This document shows positions 24,751 to 33,138 of a stretch of 52,824 bases of DNA, piece after piece; positions within the stretch are counted from its first letter, which is position 1; every line of letters starts with the position of its first letter. The stretch covers positions 1 to 52,824 of the forward strand of contig JAJDCM010000363.1 of the NCBI GenBank assembly GCA_029260825.1, given 5' to 3'. This DNA is from Planctomycetota bacterium. GTDB lineage: Bacteria > Planctomycetota > JACOTG01 > JAJDCM01. Under the pieces are notes generated by a model that had not been told where the DNA came from, did not search any database, and worked only from the letters and a program-made list of their open reading frames with translations. The position numbers were made by a program, and so were the translations under genes.

Positions 24751-25752
24751 TCATCGAATACCGGCGAGGTCTACGGTGGTGACGGGTGAATGGAAGAGTT
24801 CGACTTTCCCATTCTGCGCCACGGCTGCTTTGAAGTTCTTCGTGGTTGACCCGAACCCATAAGCACCGTCCGCCCGAAGGGCGACAAATGCCAGCAATCG
24901 ATTCTGGTTCTTGGGGGTTCTTCTCACGAGTCTTCCGATCAACTCGTTGATGGCATCGGTGGGTGAATAGCCCTGACGCATGAATTCCACGATCTGGTAG
25001 CAGCCACACACTTTGATCACCTCTTCTCCAAGGCCGGTGGCGGAGGCTCCTCCGGCTTCGGAATCACAGTAGACACCTGCTCCTATGATCGGTGAGTCGC
25101 CAACTCTTCCCGGGAGTTTCCAGGAAGCTCCACTTGTTGTACAGGCGGCCGCCATGTTTCCCTTCCCGTCAAGGCCCACCGTGCCCATGGTGTCGTGGTT
25201 CTCTTCGGTGATCTTTTCGGCCTGCTGCTTTTCTTTCCATCGTTCCCATGCTTTTTCTGCTCGGGGGGTGAGGAGGTTTTCATCGGGAAATCCTTTTTCG
25301 ATGGCAAATTGGCGAGCCCCGTTTCCAACAAGCATCACGTGGGGTGTTTCGTCCATGACCAGACGGGCGACCGAAATCGGGTGTTTGATGTCGGTCACTC
25401 CGGCGACCGATCCTGCGTTGAGAGTGTTTCCGTCCATGATGGCAGCATCGAGTTGGACGACACCGTCTCGATTTGGATTGCCCCCGTAGCCAACGCTTGC
25501 ATTACCCGGGTCGGCTTCGGGGAGTCGTGCCCCCGCTTCGACCGCGTCGATGACGGATCCTCCGGAGGCCATGGTCTCGTAGGCCTTCAGGGAGACTTCT
25601 TGGCCGGCTTTCCAGGTGGAGATGACAATCGGACCCTTCGTCGGGTCGGCGGCGAGAGAGCTTTTTTTGGAGATCTCGTGGATGGCGCAGCCTGGAATGG
25701 CAAGGCCCGCTCCGGCGATGGTGCTTGCTTTCAGAAAATCACGACGATTCAT
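24751..25752 (-). CDS. N4-(beta-N-acetylglucosaminyl)-L-asparaginase (Ntn hydrolase), Tat-exported
   Basis: 333 residues. Glycosylasparaginase splits the GlcNAc-Asn bond of degraded N-glycoproteins. It matures by self-cleavage, exposing a threonine nucleophile; here the cleavage site is HDTMGTVGLDGKGN, with T188 as nucleophile. PGRVGDSPIIGAGVYCD and GGASATGLGEEVIK are the other family blocks, and the length fits. The N-terminus MNRRDFLKASTIAGAGLAIPGC has a twin-arginine motif and a lipobox-like IPGC, so it is probably exported folded and may be lipid-anchored. The ATG at 25752 has AAGGAG 8 bases upstream; an earlier in-frame start at 25962 would bury the signal. It is probably co-transcribed with the GH123-like gene downstream. 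Confidence 0.9.
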   Translation of the reverse strand: MNRRDFLKASTIAGAGLAIPGCAIHEISKKSSLAADPTKGPIVISTWKAGQEVSLKAYETMASGGSVIDAVEAGARLPEADPGNASVGYGGNPNRDGVVQLDAAIMDGNTLNAGSVAGVTDIKHPISVARLVMDETPHVMLVGNGARQFAIEKGFPDENLLTPRAEKAWERWKEKQQAEKITEENHDTMGTVGLDGKGNMAAACTTSGASWKLPGRVGDSPIIGAGVYCDSEAGGASATGLGEEVIKVCGCYQIVEFMRQGYSPTDAINELIGRLVRRTPKNQNRLLAFVALRADGAYGFGSTTKNFKAAVAQNGKVELFHSPVTTVDLAGIR

Positions 25753-25995
25753 GCTGGGTCTCCTTGCTTTTGAGTCACCACCACGGATTGGAACGATTGC
25801 GCTCCTCATGGGGCGTGTAGGGTGCCATGGCTGACCTGGAACCGAAAGTCTCTGGACCTCGTCTTTTCCTCTTCCAGGGATGTCGCAAGGTTTTGGCTGT
25901 GTTTCCCACTTTCGATCGATGCACGACTCCACTAGAGTGGGCCAGAATCGATGCTGAAGCACGGTTGTTGATCTCGAATGCTGGAGGCTTTTCCC

Positions 25996-26790
25996 ATGGT
26001 GCGGCAGACCTTTTCTCGGCTCCTGACGATTCTCGCCCTTCTCCTCCTTGCCTCGTTTCTACCGCAAGGCTGTTCGTTGCCCGGGACGAACGTGAAGGAG
26101 AAAAAGACCCAGGTCGCGGTCATGGGCATGATCCATGGCGGTCACCGGACCAGCCAGGCGTGGGGATTGCCCCAGGTTCGGGAGACCATCATCCGTTTTT
26201 CTCCCGATGTGATTTTGACCGAGATCCCTCCGGATCGATGGGACAGGGTTTGGAGCGAGTTTCAAGAAACCCAGACCGTAACCGACGACCGGGTTCTGCG
26301 TTTTCCCGAATACACCGATGCAGTCCTGCACGTCGCCTTTGAGAGGGGGTTTGAAGTCGAACCCTGTGCGGCCTGGACTCGTCCCATGGCAGAGCATCGA
26401 AAGAAGCGGATCAAGGAGTTTGAAACATCCGAGGCGTGCCGGGAAAAGAGAGAGGAGTACAATCGAGCGAATGCGGCCATTGAATCACGCTATTCGGACT
26501 CGATCGATGATGAAGACGATCCGCGGATTCTTCACTCGGTTGAGTACGATCGTCGCATGAAGGAGCAGCTGACCCCCTATGATGAGTACCTCAACGACTG
26601 GATCGGGGAGGGAGGGTGGACGAACATCAACGCGGCCCACATGGCGCTTGTTGATGAGGCGATCACGGCCCATGGGGGAAAGCGCATTCTGATCACCTTT
26701 GGCTCCGGTCACAAGTACTGGTTTCTCGAGAAACTTGCGATGCGAGACGATGTGGAGATCGTGAGTTTACTCCCTTACTTTCACGAGTAA
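25996..26790 (+). CDS. TraB/ChaN-like lipoprotein of unknown function
   Basis: 264 residues. The N-terminus MVRQTFSRLLTILALLLLASFLPQGCS is a signal peptide ending in a plausible lipoprotein cysteine. The rest resembles the TraB/ChaN/PrgY superfamily: an early VAVMGMIHGGHRT with conserved Gly and His, VILTEIPPDRW with the acidic residue on the next strand, and a late ILITFGSGHKYWFLEKL with a second Gly-His motif. Members include heme-binding lipoproteins and putative metal-dependent proteases; no activity can be claimed. GGAGG 8 bases before 25996 decides the start over an ATG at 25978 with no such site. It is convergent with the FAD oxidoreductase, 14 bases between stops. Confidence 0.65.
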   Translation: MVRQTFSRLLTILALLLLASFLPQGCSLPGTNVKEKKTQVAVMGMIHGGHRTSQAWGLPQVRETIIRFSPDVILTEIPPDRWDRVWSEFQETQTVTDDRVLRFPEYTDAVLHVAFERGFEVEPCAAWTRPMAEHRKKRIKEFETSEACREKREEYNRANAAIESRYSDSIDDEDDPRILHSVEYDRRMKEQLTPYDEYLNDWIGEGGWTNINAAHMALVDEAITAHGGKRILITFGSGHKYWFLEKLAMRDDVEIVSLLPYFHE

Positions 26791-26804
26791 GAGACGGGCG
26801 TCCA

Positions 26805-27977
26805 TTACACGACGTTTGCTTCCCCGGACATCGACCCCTCGGAAAATCGTGCGAGGTTAAAGGGAGTGAGATCGAAATCGGTCTTGCGGCCGAGAATTGT
26901 CTCGGCGACGAGTCTCCCGGCAGCCGGGGCATGTTGAAAGCCGTGTCCGCTGAATCCATTGATGAGGTAGAAGCCCGAAACGGAGGGTGTTTCACCGAGG
27001 ATGGGCATCGCATCCGGAGTGACCTCGTACAGGCCCGCCCATGTGGTGAGAAGAGAAGCATTTGAAAGAGCGGGGAGCCGGGATGTTGCCACCGGTATGA
27101 TCTTTTCGAGGAAGGAATCATCCACGGTTTCTTCGAAGGATGGGGTCTCATTGGGTTCGCCCATCCCGAAGAGGACGTTTGGCCCTTCCTTGTGAAAGTA
27201 AAAGGAACTCTCGAAATCGATCACCATGATGTGGTTCTGTGGAATCACCGGCATGATCGTGGAACCCGGTTCGGGTCGGGTAGAAGCGATGTAGATATGG
27301 CGTCGGTAAGGAGCGACCGGGAGGGTGATGCCCGCCATATCTCCGATCTTCGCCGCCCAGGGTCCGGCGGCGTTGACCACGGTTCGAGTTTCGATCGATC
27401 CTTCGTCTGTTCTGACGGACACGATTCGACCGTTTTCGGTTTGAATGCCTTGCACCGGAGTTCCGGAGACAATTTCGACTCCCATTCGTTTGGCGGCCTT
27501 TGCGAAGCCTTGAGTCACACCATGGGGATCGGCAATTCCGTCCCGTGCGCAGTAGGTGGCCCCAATGACCCCGTCGATGTTGAGGCCTGGGCTGTACTCG
27601 AGGGCTTGCTCCGGGGTAAGGACTTCAACTGATACGCCAAGGTCCTCTTGCATTTTTGCATTGCGTTGGAAGTCTTGCCACGCCTGCTCGGTTGACAGGA
27701 GAAACAGGTACCCGTCCTGGTGAAAGTCGAGGGGGGCTCCCACCTCTTCTTCGAAGTTCTCGAAGAATCGAATCGACTCGATGGAAAGACGAACATTCGC
27801 CTCGTGGGAGAACTGATGACGCACTCCACCGGCGTTCTTTCCCGTGGACCCGGTACCGAGAAGAGATTCACGCTCCACAAGGACCACGTCGGTCATTCCG
27901 CTGCGGGCGAGATGGAAGGCTACGCTTGCTCCCATGCAGCCGCCCCCGATGATCACTGCGTCAGCTGTTCGTTTCAT
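26805..27977 (-). CDS. FAD-dependent oxidoreductase, DAO/sarcosine oxidase-like
   Basis: 390 residues from the ATG at 27977. The N-terminus holds the dinucleotide-binding Rossmann motif AVIIGGGCMGASVAFHLARSG and the ribose-binding LVERE. A middle substrate domain has IETRTVVNAAGPWAAKIGDMAG, and the C-terminus has LINGFSGHGFQHAPAAGRLVAE, both standard for D-amino-acid oxidase, glycine oxidase and sarcosine oxidase (SoxB/ThiO) relatives. An earlier in-frame ATG at 28103 would add 42 residues with no similarity. No clear ribosome-binding site precedes 27977. Family members oxidise secondary or D-amino acids with FAD. Without partner genes (no SoxA, SoxG or thiamine genes) the substrate stays open. 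Confidence 0.88.
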   Translation of the reverse strand: MKRTADAVIIGGGCMGASVAFHLARSGMTDVVLVERESLLGTGSTGKNAGGVRHQFSHEANVRLSIESIRFFENFEEEVGAPLDFHQDGYLFLLSTEQAWQDFQRNAKMQEDLGVSVEVLTPEQALEYSPGLNIDGVIGATYCARDGIADPHGVTQGFAKAAKRMGVEIVSGTPVQGIQTENGRIVSVRTDEGSIETRTVVNAAGPWAAKIGDMAGITLPVAPYRRHIYIASTRPEPGSTIMPVIPQNHIMVIDFESSFYFHKEGPNVLFGMGEPNETPSFEETVDDSFLEKIIPVATSRLPALSNASLLTTWAGLYEVTPDAMPILGETPSVSGFYLINGFSGHGFQHAPAAGRLVAETILGRKTDFDLTPFNLARFSEGSMSGEANVV

Positions 27978-28139
27978 GGGGGAGAATTGTGTCAGGCGAG
28001 GGGGGATAGGCGAACTGAAATGTGATGGGTCAGAAAAATTCCGTCGAAAAAGAAGAGAAACTTCGCGAGAGGGGTCCGGGAACGGGGATGAAGAAGGTGG
28101 CAAGGGTGGGAACTGACCGAGGGCTATGAATCTGTACGC

Positions 28140-28169
28140 TTGTCAACAATCGCCGATTCATCTTAGAGT
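28140..28169 (+). promoter_or_regulatory. Probable promoter of the sigma factor-kinase-caspase operon
   Basis: TTGTCA (28140-28145, five of six consensus bases), an 18-base spacer and TAGAGT (28164-28169, four of six). Transcription would begin near 28176, which places the translation start at the ATG at 28219 and excludes an in-frame ATG at 28126. Whether the sigma factor itself recognises a nearby site is unknown. Confidence 0.4.
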
Positions 28170-28188
28170 AGTTGGGCTTGGACCAACT
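28170..28188. repeat. Inverted repeat at the transcription start of the sigma factor operon
   Basis: Perfect palindromic arms AGTTGG (28170-28175) and CCAACT (28183-28188) around 7 bases, overlapping the inferred transcription start. It could be an operator or a leader hairpin. No regulator is known for it. Confidence 0.4.
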
Positions 28189-28218
28189 CGACTGGAACCG
28201 GGGAGTGTGACAAGGCTC

Positions 28219-28830
28219 ATGACAGATGCATCCGAGGAAGAACTTCGCAGTCTGGTTGATCGGGCTCAAGAAGGAGATGCTAATTCATGTAACTTGTTGT
28301 TTGAAAAGTATTTGTCGCCTATGATGAGTCGGGTGAGGCGCCGGATGCCCTACCGGCTTCGGGTGAAGATGGATTCCTCGGACCTGGTCCAGACGAGCCT
28401 TCGAGAGGCGATTCAGTCCCTCGATCGATTTGAATGGAGGGGAGGAGGGTCCTTTTACCAGTGGCTCTGCCGCATTACCGACCACAAGATGATCCGTAAG
28501 CTTCGTTATTTTGGGGCTTTGCGACGGGACGCGAAACGCGAGATTTCGATGGATCAGCCGGGAACGGCGTCGGAAAACCAGCCGGAGCCCGAGTCAAAGG
28601 GGACCTCACCTGACGATTTGATCATGACCCAGGAGCAGGGACAGGTACTGAGGCGTGAGATCGAGCAACTTTCCGATGCTCACCACCGGGTTCTCTCCTT
28701 GAGTCTGGAGGGACTCACGGACCAGGAAGTGGCAGACAAGATGGGTATTTCAGCCGACGCGGCCTGGCGGCTTCGCATGGCTGCTGTCCGGAAGTTAACG
28801 ATACGGTTGAAGCAGGTCTTCGACGAATGA
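28219..28830 (+). CDS. ECF-type RNA polymerase sigma factor
   Basis: 203 residues with the two ECF domains. Region 2 spans about 10-100 (EELRSLVDRAQEGDANSCNLLFEKYL, MDSSDLVQTSLREAIQSLDRFEW, GSFYQWLCRITDHKMIRKLRYF). Region 4 spans about 145-195, with the helix-turn-helix LTDQEVADKMGISADAAWRLRMAAVRKLTIRL. The linker is Pro/Glu/Ser-rich. The sequence is of the type common in Planctomycetes, where ECF genes sit beside Ser/Thr kinases without a classical anti-sigma factor. Here the kinase gene follows 63 bases downstream. No anti-sigma gene is visible nearby, so control by phosphorylation through the kinase is an attractive inference. The start at 28219 is supported by the promoter position. Confidence 0.92.
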   Translation: MTDASEEELRSLVDRAQEGDANSCNLLFEKYLSPMMSRVRRRMPYRLRVKMDSSDLVQTSLREAIQSLDRFEWRGGGSFYQWLCRITDHKMIRKLRYFGALRRDAKREISMDQPGTASENQPEPESKGTSPDDLIMTQEQGQVLRREIEQLSDAHHRVLSLSLEGLTDQEVADKMGISADAAWRLRMAAVRKLTIRLKQVFDE

Positions 28831-28893
28831 GGAGTCTTTGTTCATGGGTCTTGGTTGAGTCATGAACGGGAGTGAGTAGAGGGAGCCGGTTTC

Positions 28894-30429
28894 ATGGGCC
28901 AGATGATACGGCAGTATGAGATCCTCGAGAAAATCGGGACCGGCGGTTTTGGTGAGGTGTATCGAGCAAAGGACACCCGCCTTCATCGCATGGTCGCGGT
29001 CAAGGTCCTTCTCAAGGACCATCGGGGCGATGAGGAACTCGAGAATCGTTTCCTCACGGAGGCCCGCACGCTGGCCGCCATCACCCATCCCAGTGTCGTT
29101 GTTATCCACGAGATCAATCGGACCGATGATGTGTTCTACATCGTCATGGAACTTCTCGATGGAGAGACCCTCGAGGACCGGGTCAAACGGTGTCCGCTGA
29201 CACCGGAAGAGACCCTTGAGTTTGGCGCTTCACTTGCCGATGCCCTCTCTCATATTCACTCCGAGGGCGTGATCCATCGAGATGTCAAACCGGCCAATAT
29301 CATGATCACTGCGGATGGTCGGCCCAAGCTCATGGACTTTGGCATTTCCCGGTTCGTGAAGCGAAAACTGACAAAGGAGGGACTGGTTTCGGGCAGTCTT
29401 GGTTACATGTCCCCGGAACAGCTCCGAGCTCAGCCGCTGGATGGAAGGTCCGATCTATTTTCGCTGGGAGCAGTTCTCTACGAAGCCTTGACCGGTCGGA
29501 TGGCGTTCATGGCCAAAACGGAAGTTGAGTGCATCGAAGCAACCCTGAACCAGGATCCAAAAAGGTTGCGAAAACTCGATGAGAGTATTCCGGAAAGCCT
29601 TGATCACATCATTCATAAGGCTCTTCGCAAGAAGAAGGAGGGCCGATTTCGCAATGGCAAGGAGATGCGGGAAGCCTTTGGTGAGCTTCAGATGGATCTC
29701 AACCCTGAAATCAAGAGGGTGAGGAAGAAAGGGTATCTGTTCACCGGAGCAATCCTGCTGGTTGCTTTGATTCTGACCTGGATTCTCTGGCCGAGCCAGC
29801 TGGACCTGGAAATCGGTGTGTATCGGAAAGCTCAGGGAGCCTCGGAGTCGGTGCCGTTTTCGAATGGAGGTGTGGTTACGAAGGGCGATGAACTCCATTT
29901 TCAGTTCAATGGGAATCGAGAATATTACCTTTATGTCCTCCTGCACGATTCTTCGGGTGAGTGGTTTGCACTCTTTCCCGATCACGCGGATACGTCGGGT
30001 CCGATGAACCCGCTTCCCGGCGGTGATGCAATGAGGCTTCCCGAGGGAGAAGAGACGTTCGTGATCGATGATCAACCCGGGGAGGAGCGAGTCTGGATCG
30101 TTGCCTCGCGTGTTCCGATCGACGAACTCGAGGAACAGATCAGGCAGTTGCCGGATCTGGGCGGGGAGCGTCGTCAGGGAATCGACCATATCGTCGTGGC
30201 GAAGCTGGAGGATGACATCTCGAAAGTAACTCGAAAGCGGGGCATGTTTCTCAGTGATGGCTCCAAATCGTTGGGTTCTTCGGTGAGTGCAAATGAGACT
30301 CAATCCACGTTGAGTGTCGGCCAAAGTTCTTCGACAAGCCTGACGCCAGGATATCTGGGCGGGATGTACCAGGGAGGACTCCAGGGTCGGGAGCGGGTAT
30401 CAGTCATGCTGTTTTTGGATCACAAGTAA
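28894..30429 (+). CDS. Transmembrane Ser/Thr protein kinase with DUF4384-like sensor domain
   Basis: 511 residues. The cytoplasmic Hanks-type kinase domain (about 8-265) has the P-loop GTGGFGEV (15-22), VAVK with K37, HRDVKPANI with catalytic D130, DFG (148-150) and SGSLGYMSPEQL. A single membrane helix (281-299) leads to a C-terminal domain outside the cytoplasm (about 305-511). That domain contains a DUF4384-like beta-sandwich (KGDELHFQFNGNREYYLYVLLHDSSGEWFALFPDH) and a Ser/Thr-rich tail. All residues for activity are present. GAGGGAG precedes the ATG. It lies between the ECF sigma factor and the caspase-fold gene in one tightly packed operon, so it probably passes an envelope signal to the sigma factor. 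Substrate and signal are unknown. Confidence 0.93.
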   Translation: MGQMIRQYEILEKIGTGGFGEVYRAKDTRLHRMVAVKVLLKDHRGDEELENRFLTEARTLAAITHPSVVVIHEINRTDDVFYIVMELLDGETLEDRVKRCPLTPEETLEFGASLADALSHIHSEGVIHRDVKPANIMITADGRPKLMDFGISRFVKRKLTKEGLVSGSLGYMSPEQLRAQPLDGRSDLFSLGAVLYEALTGRMAFMAKTEVECIEATLNQDPKRLRKLDESIPESLDHIIHKALRKKKEGRFRNGKEMREAFGELQMDLNPEIKRVRKKGYLFTGAILLVALILTWILWPSQLDLEIGVYRKAQGASESVPFSNGGVVTKGDELHFQFNGNREYYLYVLLHDSSGEWFALFPDHADTSGPMNPLPGGDAMRLPEGEETFVIDDQPGEERVWIVASRVPIDELEEQIRQLPDLGGERRQGIDHIVVAKLEDDISKVTRKRGMFLSDGSKSLGSSVSANETQSTLSVGQSSSTSLTPGYLGGMYQGGLQGRERVSVMLFLDHK

Positions 30430-30435
30430 GGGGAT

Positions 30436-33138
30436 GTGATGAGGGCCGAACCCAGAGTTGAAGAGAATCCGGTTGAAACCCGAAGATCAAGGATCATGAC
30501 GGGGAAAGCTTCGAAGGGAGTCTTCCTGGCAGTCGTTCTGGTCTGCACCCTGTTGAATCGGGGTGTCGCCGCCCAGGAACCGGTCAAGCCACCGGTCGAA
30601 CCTCCAAAGAATAATCAGTATGCCTTGCTTGTCGGTTGCACCGAGTACCCGATTCTTCGCAAGTTGGTGGCAAAGGATGTTTACGAGAACTCCGTTCTCC
30701 TGCGTGGCCCCGCAAACGACGCGGAGCTCATGAAATCGGTGTTGACGGAACGCATGGGTTTTTCCCCAAACAACATCACCACCCTTGCCGGATGGCCGAA
30801 GGAAAAAGAAAGTCGCCCGACCCAGAGAAACATCCTGTCTCAACTCGCAAGTCTTGCCAAGCGAGTCAAGGATGGAGATATGGTAGTTCTGTTGTTTGCC
30901 GGCCACGGGGTTCAGCAGCCCGATCAAGAGGGAGATGAAGTCGACGGGCTTGATGAGGTCTTTCTTCCTGCCGATGCAGCTCGTTTCGAATCGAGTCAGG
31001 GGAAAATCCCCGGAGCGATCTCGGATGATGAAATCGGTCGCCGGGTTCGCTCGATCCGGGAAGCGGGGGCCCTTGTCTGGATCATCATGGATACCTGTCA
31101 CTCGGGCACCATGGTTCGAGGAGGAGACGCGGGAGCCCGATTCCGGCAAATTGAGCCATCTTTGCTCGGAGTTCCTCAGCTCAAGAAGAACCAGCGTAAG
31201 AAAGGCCGCCGACGTGGCCGGAAGGGGTCCATGGAGCTTGAGGGTCTCGACGGCATCGCCGCATTTTATGCCGCCCAGAGTTTTCACAAAGCACCGGAGC
31301 TTCCCCTGCCTCGGGAAGATCCGAATGCTAAGTATCATGGACTACTGACTTTCATGATTGCTCGAAAGATCATGAGTTCCCCGGGTGATCTTTCCTATCA
31401 GGAGCTCTTCTCCTCGCTGGTGGCGGGCTATCACGCTCTTCCGTACGAAGGGACGGTTCCGATCGCAGAGGGCGACCTTTCGCGTACCCTGGGAGGAAGG
31501 AGTCGGCAGGGTCCGGTCTTGCTCCTTCGACGGGAGGATGACGAGCTGATCCTCAATGCCGGAAGTCTTGCCGGGATTCAGGTGGGGACGGAGCTTTTTG
31601 TGTTACCTCCCGGGCGTGTGCAGGCTGATCCAGTAGGCCGAGCTCGAGTTGTTTCGACCGATCCGGTTTCGTCCGTTTGCCTGCTGTCCGAGGGAAGTTT
31701 CGATGATCCACTCCTTCGCCACGGCGCGGTCTTTCCCGCTGCGGTGGCGGAGCGTCCGGTTGGTGACCTGGCGCTTCGGTTGTGCCTGGTGAATGAGCAG
31801 GGTGCCCCGCAGCCTCTGACCGTTTTGCCCGCGGCGGCACGACGATGTCTTGCCGATTGTGTCGATCAGTTCCCTCTGGGGACCGCTCCGACTCGGGCCG
31901 ACTGGTTGCTGGTGACCGATAAAGATCGGCTGTGGTTGCGCCCTACGCTTACGGGTAGTGGCGGACTTTTTTCGGTTGATCCCAAACGACTCGATCGCGG
32001 GCTCTCCACCATCTTTCGTAGCCACCATCTGAAATCTCTGGCGGTGGGGGGAATTGCCCCCGGCCTTGATCCTCGACTGAGAGTTGAGATGTGGAGGGTT
32101 CTTCCCTCGGGCGCCGAGGTTCGCTGCCTTACCGGTGACGTTCTTCGCCCCGGAGAGAAGGGGCGCCTCACCTTGAAGAATGATACCGGAGACATCTATG
32201 ACGTCACGGTCCTACACCTGGATGCTCATCATGGGATTCAGCAGATCTACCCGCCGCACCTTCGCTCTCCGCGGCTCACCCATCAGGATACGGAGAAGAT
32301 CGTCGTCACCGAGTTCTGGGTGACCGATCGGCCGGTCGGGTTTGATCACCTCATCGTGATCGCGGTTCCCCGGGAGGAAACAGAAGATCCGGTCGACTTC
32401 TCCTGGGTGACCCAGGGATCTCTTCGAGGAGGAACGCGCGGTGTCTCGGATGAGAAAACCGGTGCACTCTCCGACGTGCTTGCCGCCATGGCGTTCGGAA
32501 CCAAGACCCGAGGCATGATGATGAGCTCGGATGTGCGAGAGCCTTCGATCGGCTATCTTTCCTGGAAGACGGAGTGGCCGGAGCTCCAGTTGCCTGAGTG
32601 GGGTGAGGACGATGCTCCCACCCGACTCCCACGGGTGCGAGGGCTCCCCGAGGTGGCTTCCAGGCCAGCTCCGGTGCCTGACCCCTGGTCTGTTGGATCG
32701 AGGGGGATTCTCCGGAGTACCGGGTCTCCCCGGGGGAGAAAAGACCTCCTCCTTCTGGGAGAGGAGTCACCCGTACAGATCTTCCTGGATCTCGACGATG
32801 ATACTCCTCTGACCCTGTTGCAGCCGGAAAAGATACAAGACCTTATTGCGGACCGGAGCTTTGACGCGGAGATCGTGGTTCATTTTCTTCCGGACCGGCG
32901 AATCGCTTACTACGATATCGATAATGATGGTAATTTTGATCAGGCCCTTGTGGACCGGAATCGAGATCAAGTCGTGGATCAGACCTACGTCCGCACCGAT
33001 GAGGGCTGGACGGAAAAGCTCGGGCAACAAAAACCTTGGCTCAGCACGTTGCACTTCAAGTTTCCCTTGCGCACAAAGGAGCTCAACTCCGTGATTCAAA
33101 AGCTGGGATTCCTGGCAGGGAGTGAGGCGGGATCATGA
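30436..33138 (+). CDS. Exported caspase-fold (peptidase C14) protein
   Basis: 900 residues. A basic N-terminus and hydrophobic segment (KGVFLAVVLVCTLLNRGVAAQ, about 27-47) form a signal peptide; an ATG at 30496 would give a more standard one. The caspase-like domain (about 60-350) starts YALLVGCTEYPIL. It holds the catalytic His in LLFAGHGVQ (H157) and the catalytic Cys in IIMDTCHSGT (C221), in the usual order, with AISDDEIGRRV between. A second region (about 550-670) resembles DUF4384 (VEMWRVLPSGAEVRCL... DVTVLHLDAHHGIQQIYPP). Near the C-terminus DIDNDGNFDQALVDRNRDQ looks like tandem EF-hand or dockerin-type calcium loops. The start lies 6 bases after the kinase stop. Bacterial members of this family act as arginine/lysine proteases in signalling or cell death; the target here is unknown. 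Confidence 0.9.
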   Translation: MMRAEPRVEENPVETRRSRIMTGKASKGVFLAVVLVCTLLNRGVAAQEPVKPPVEPPKNNQYALLVGCTEYPILRKLVAKDVYENSVLLRGPANDAELMKSVLTERMGFSPNNITTLAGWPKEKESRPTQRNILSQLASLAKRVKDGDMVVLLFAGHGVQQPDQEGDEVDGLDEVFLPADAARFESSQGKIPGAISDDEIGRRVRSIREAGALVWIIMDTCHSGTMVRGGDAGARFRQIEPSLLGVPQLKKNQRKKGRRRGRKGSMELEGLDGIAAFYAAQSFHKAPELPLPREDPNAKYHGLLTFMIARKIMSSPGDLSYQELFSSLVAGYHALPYEGTVPIAEGDLSRTLGGRSRQGPVLLLRREDDELILNAGSLAGIQVGTELFVLPPGRVQADPVGRARVVSTDPVSSVCLLSEGSFDDPLLRHGAVFPAAVAERPVGDLALRLCLVNEQGAPQPLTVLPAAARRCLADCVDQFPLGTAPTRADWLLVTDKDRLWLRPTLTGSGGLFSVDPKRLDRGLSTIFRSHHLKSLAVGGIAPGLDPRLRVEMWRVLPSGAEVRCLTGDVLRPGEKGRLTLKNDTGDIYDVTVLHLDAHHGIQQIYPPHLRSPRLTHQDTEKIVVTEFWVTDRPVGFDHLIVIAVPREETEDPVDFSWVTQGSLRGGTRGVSDEKTGALSDVLAAMAFGTKTRGMMMSSDVREPSIGYLSWKTEWPELQLPEWGEDDAPTRLPRVRGLPEVASRPAPVPDPWSVGSRGILRSTGSPRGRKDLLLLGEESPVQIFLDLDDDTPLTLLQPEKIQDLIADRSFDAEIVVHFLPDRRIAYYDIDNDGNFDQALVDRNRDQVVDQTYVRTDEGWTEKLGQQKPWLSTLHFKFPLRTKELNSVIQKLGFLAGSEAGS

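Noticed and set aside
28126..28218. N-terminal extension of the sigma factor
   Set aside because: The likely promoter lies inside it and the sequence is unlike region 2 of sigma factors.
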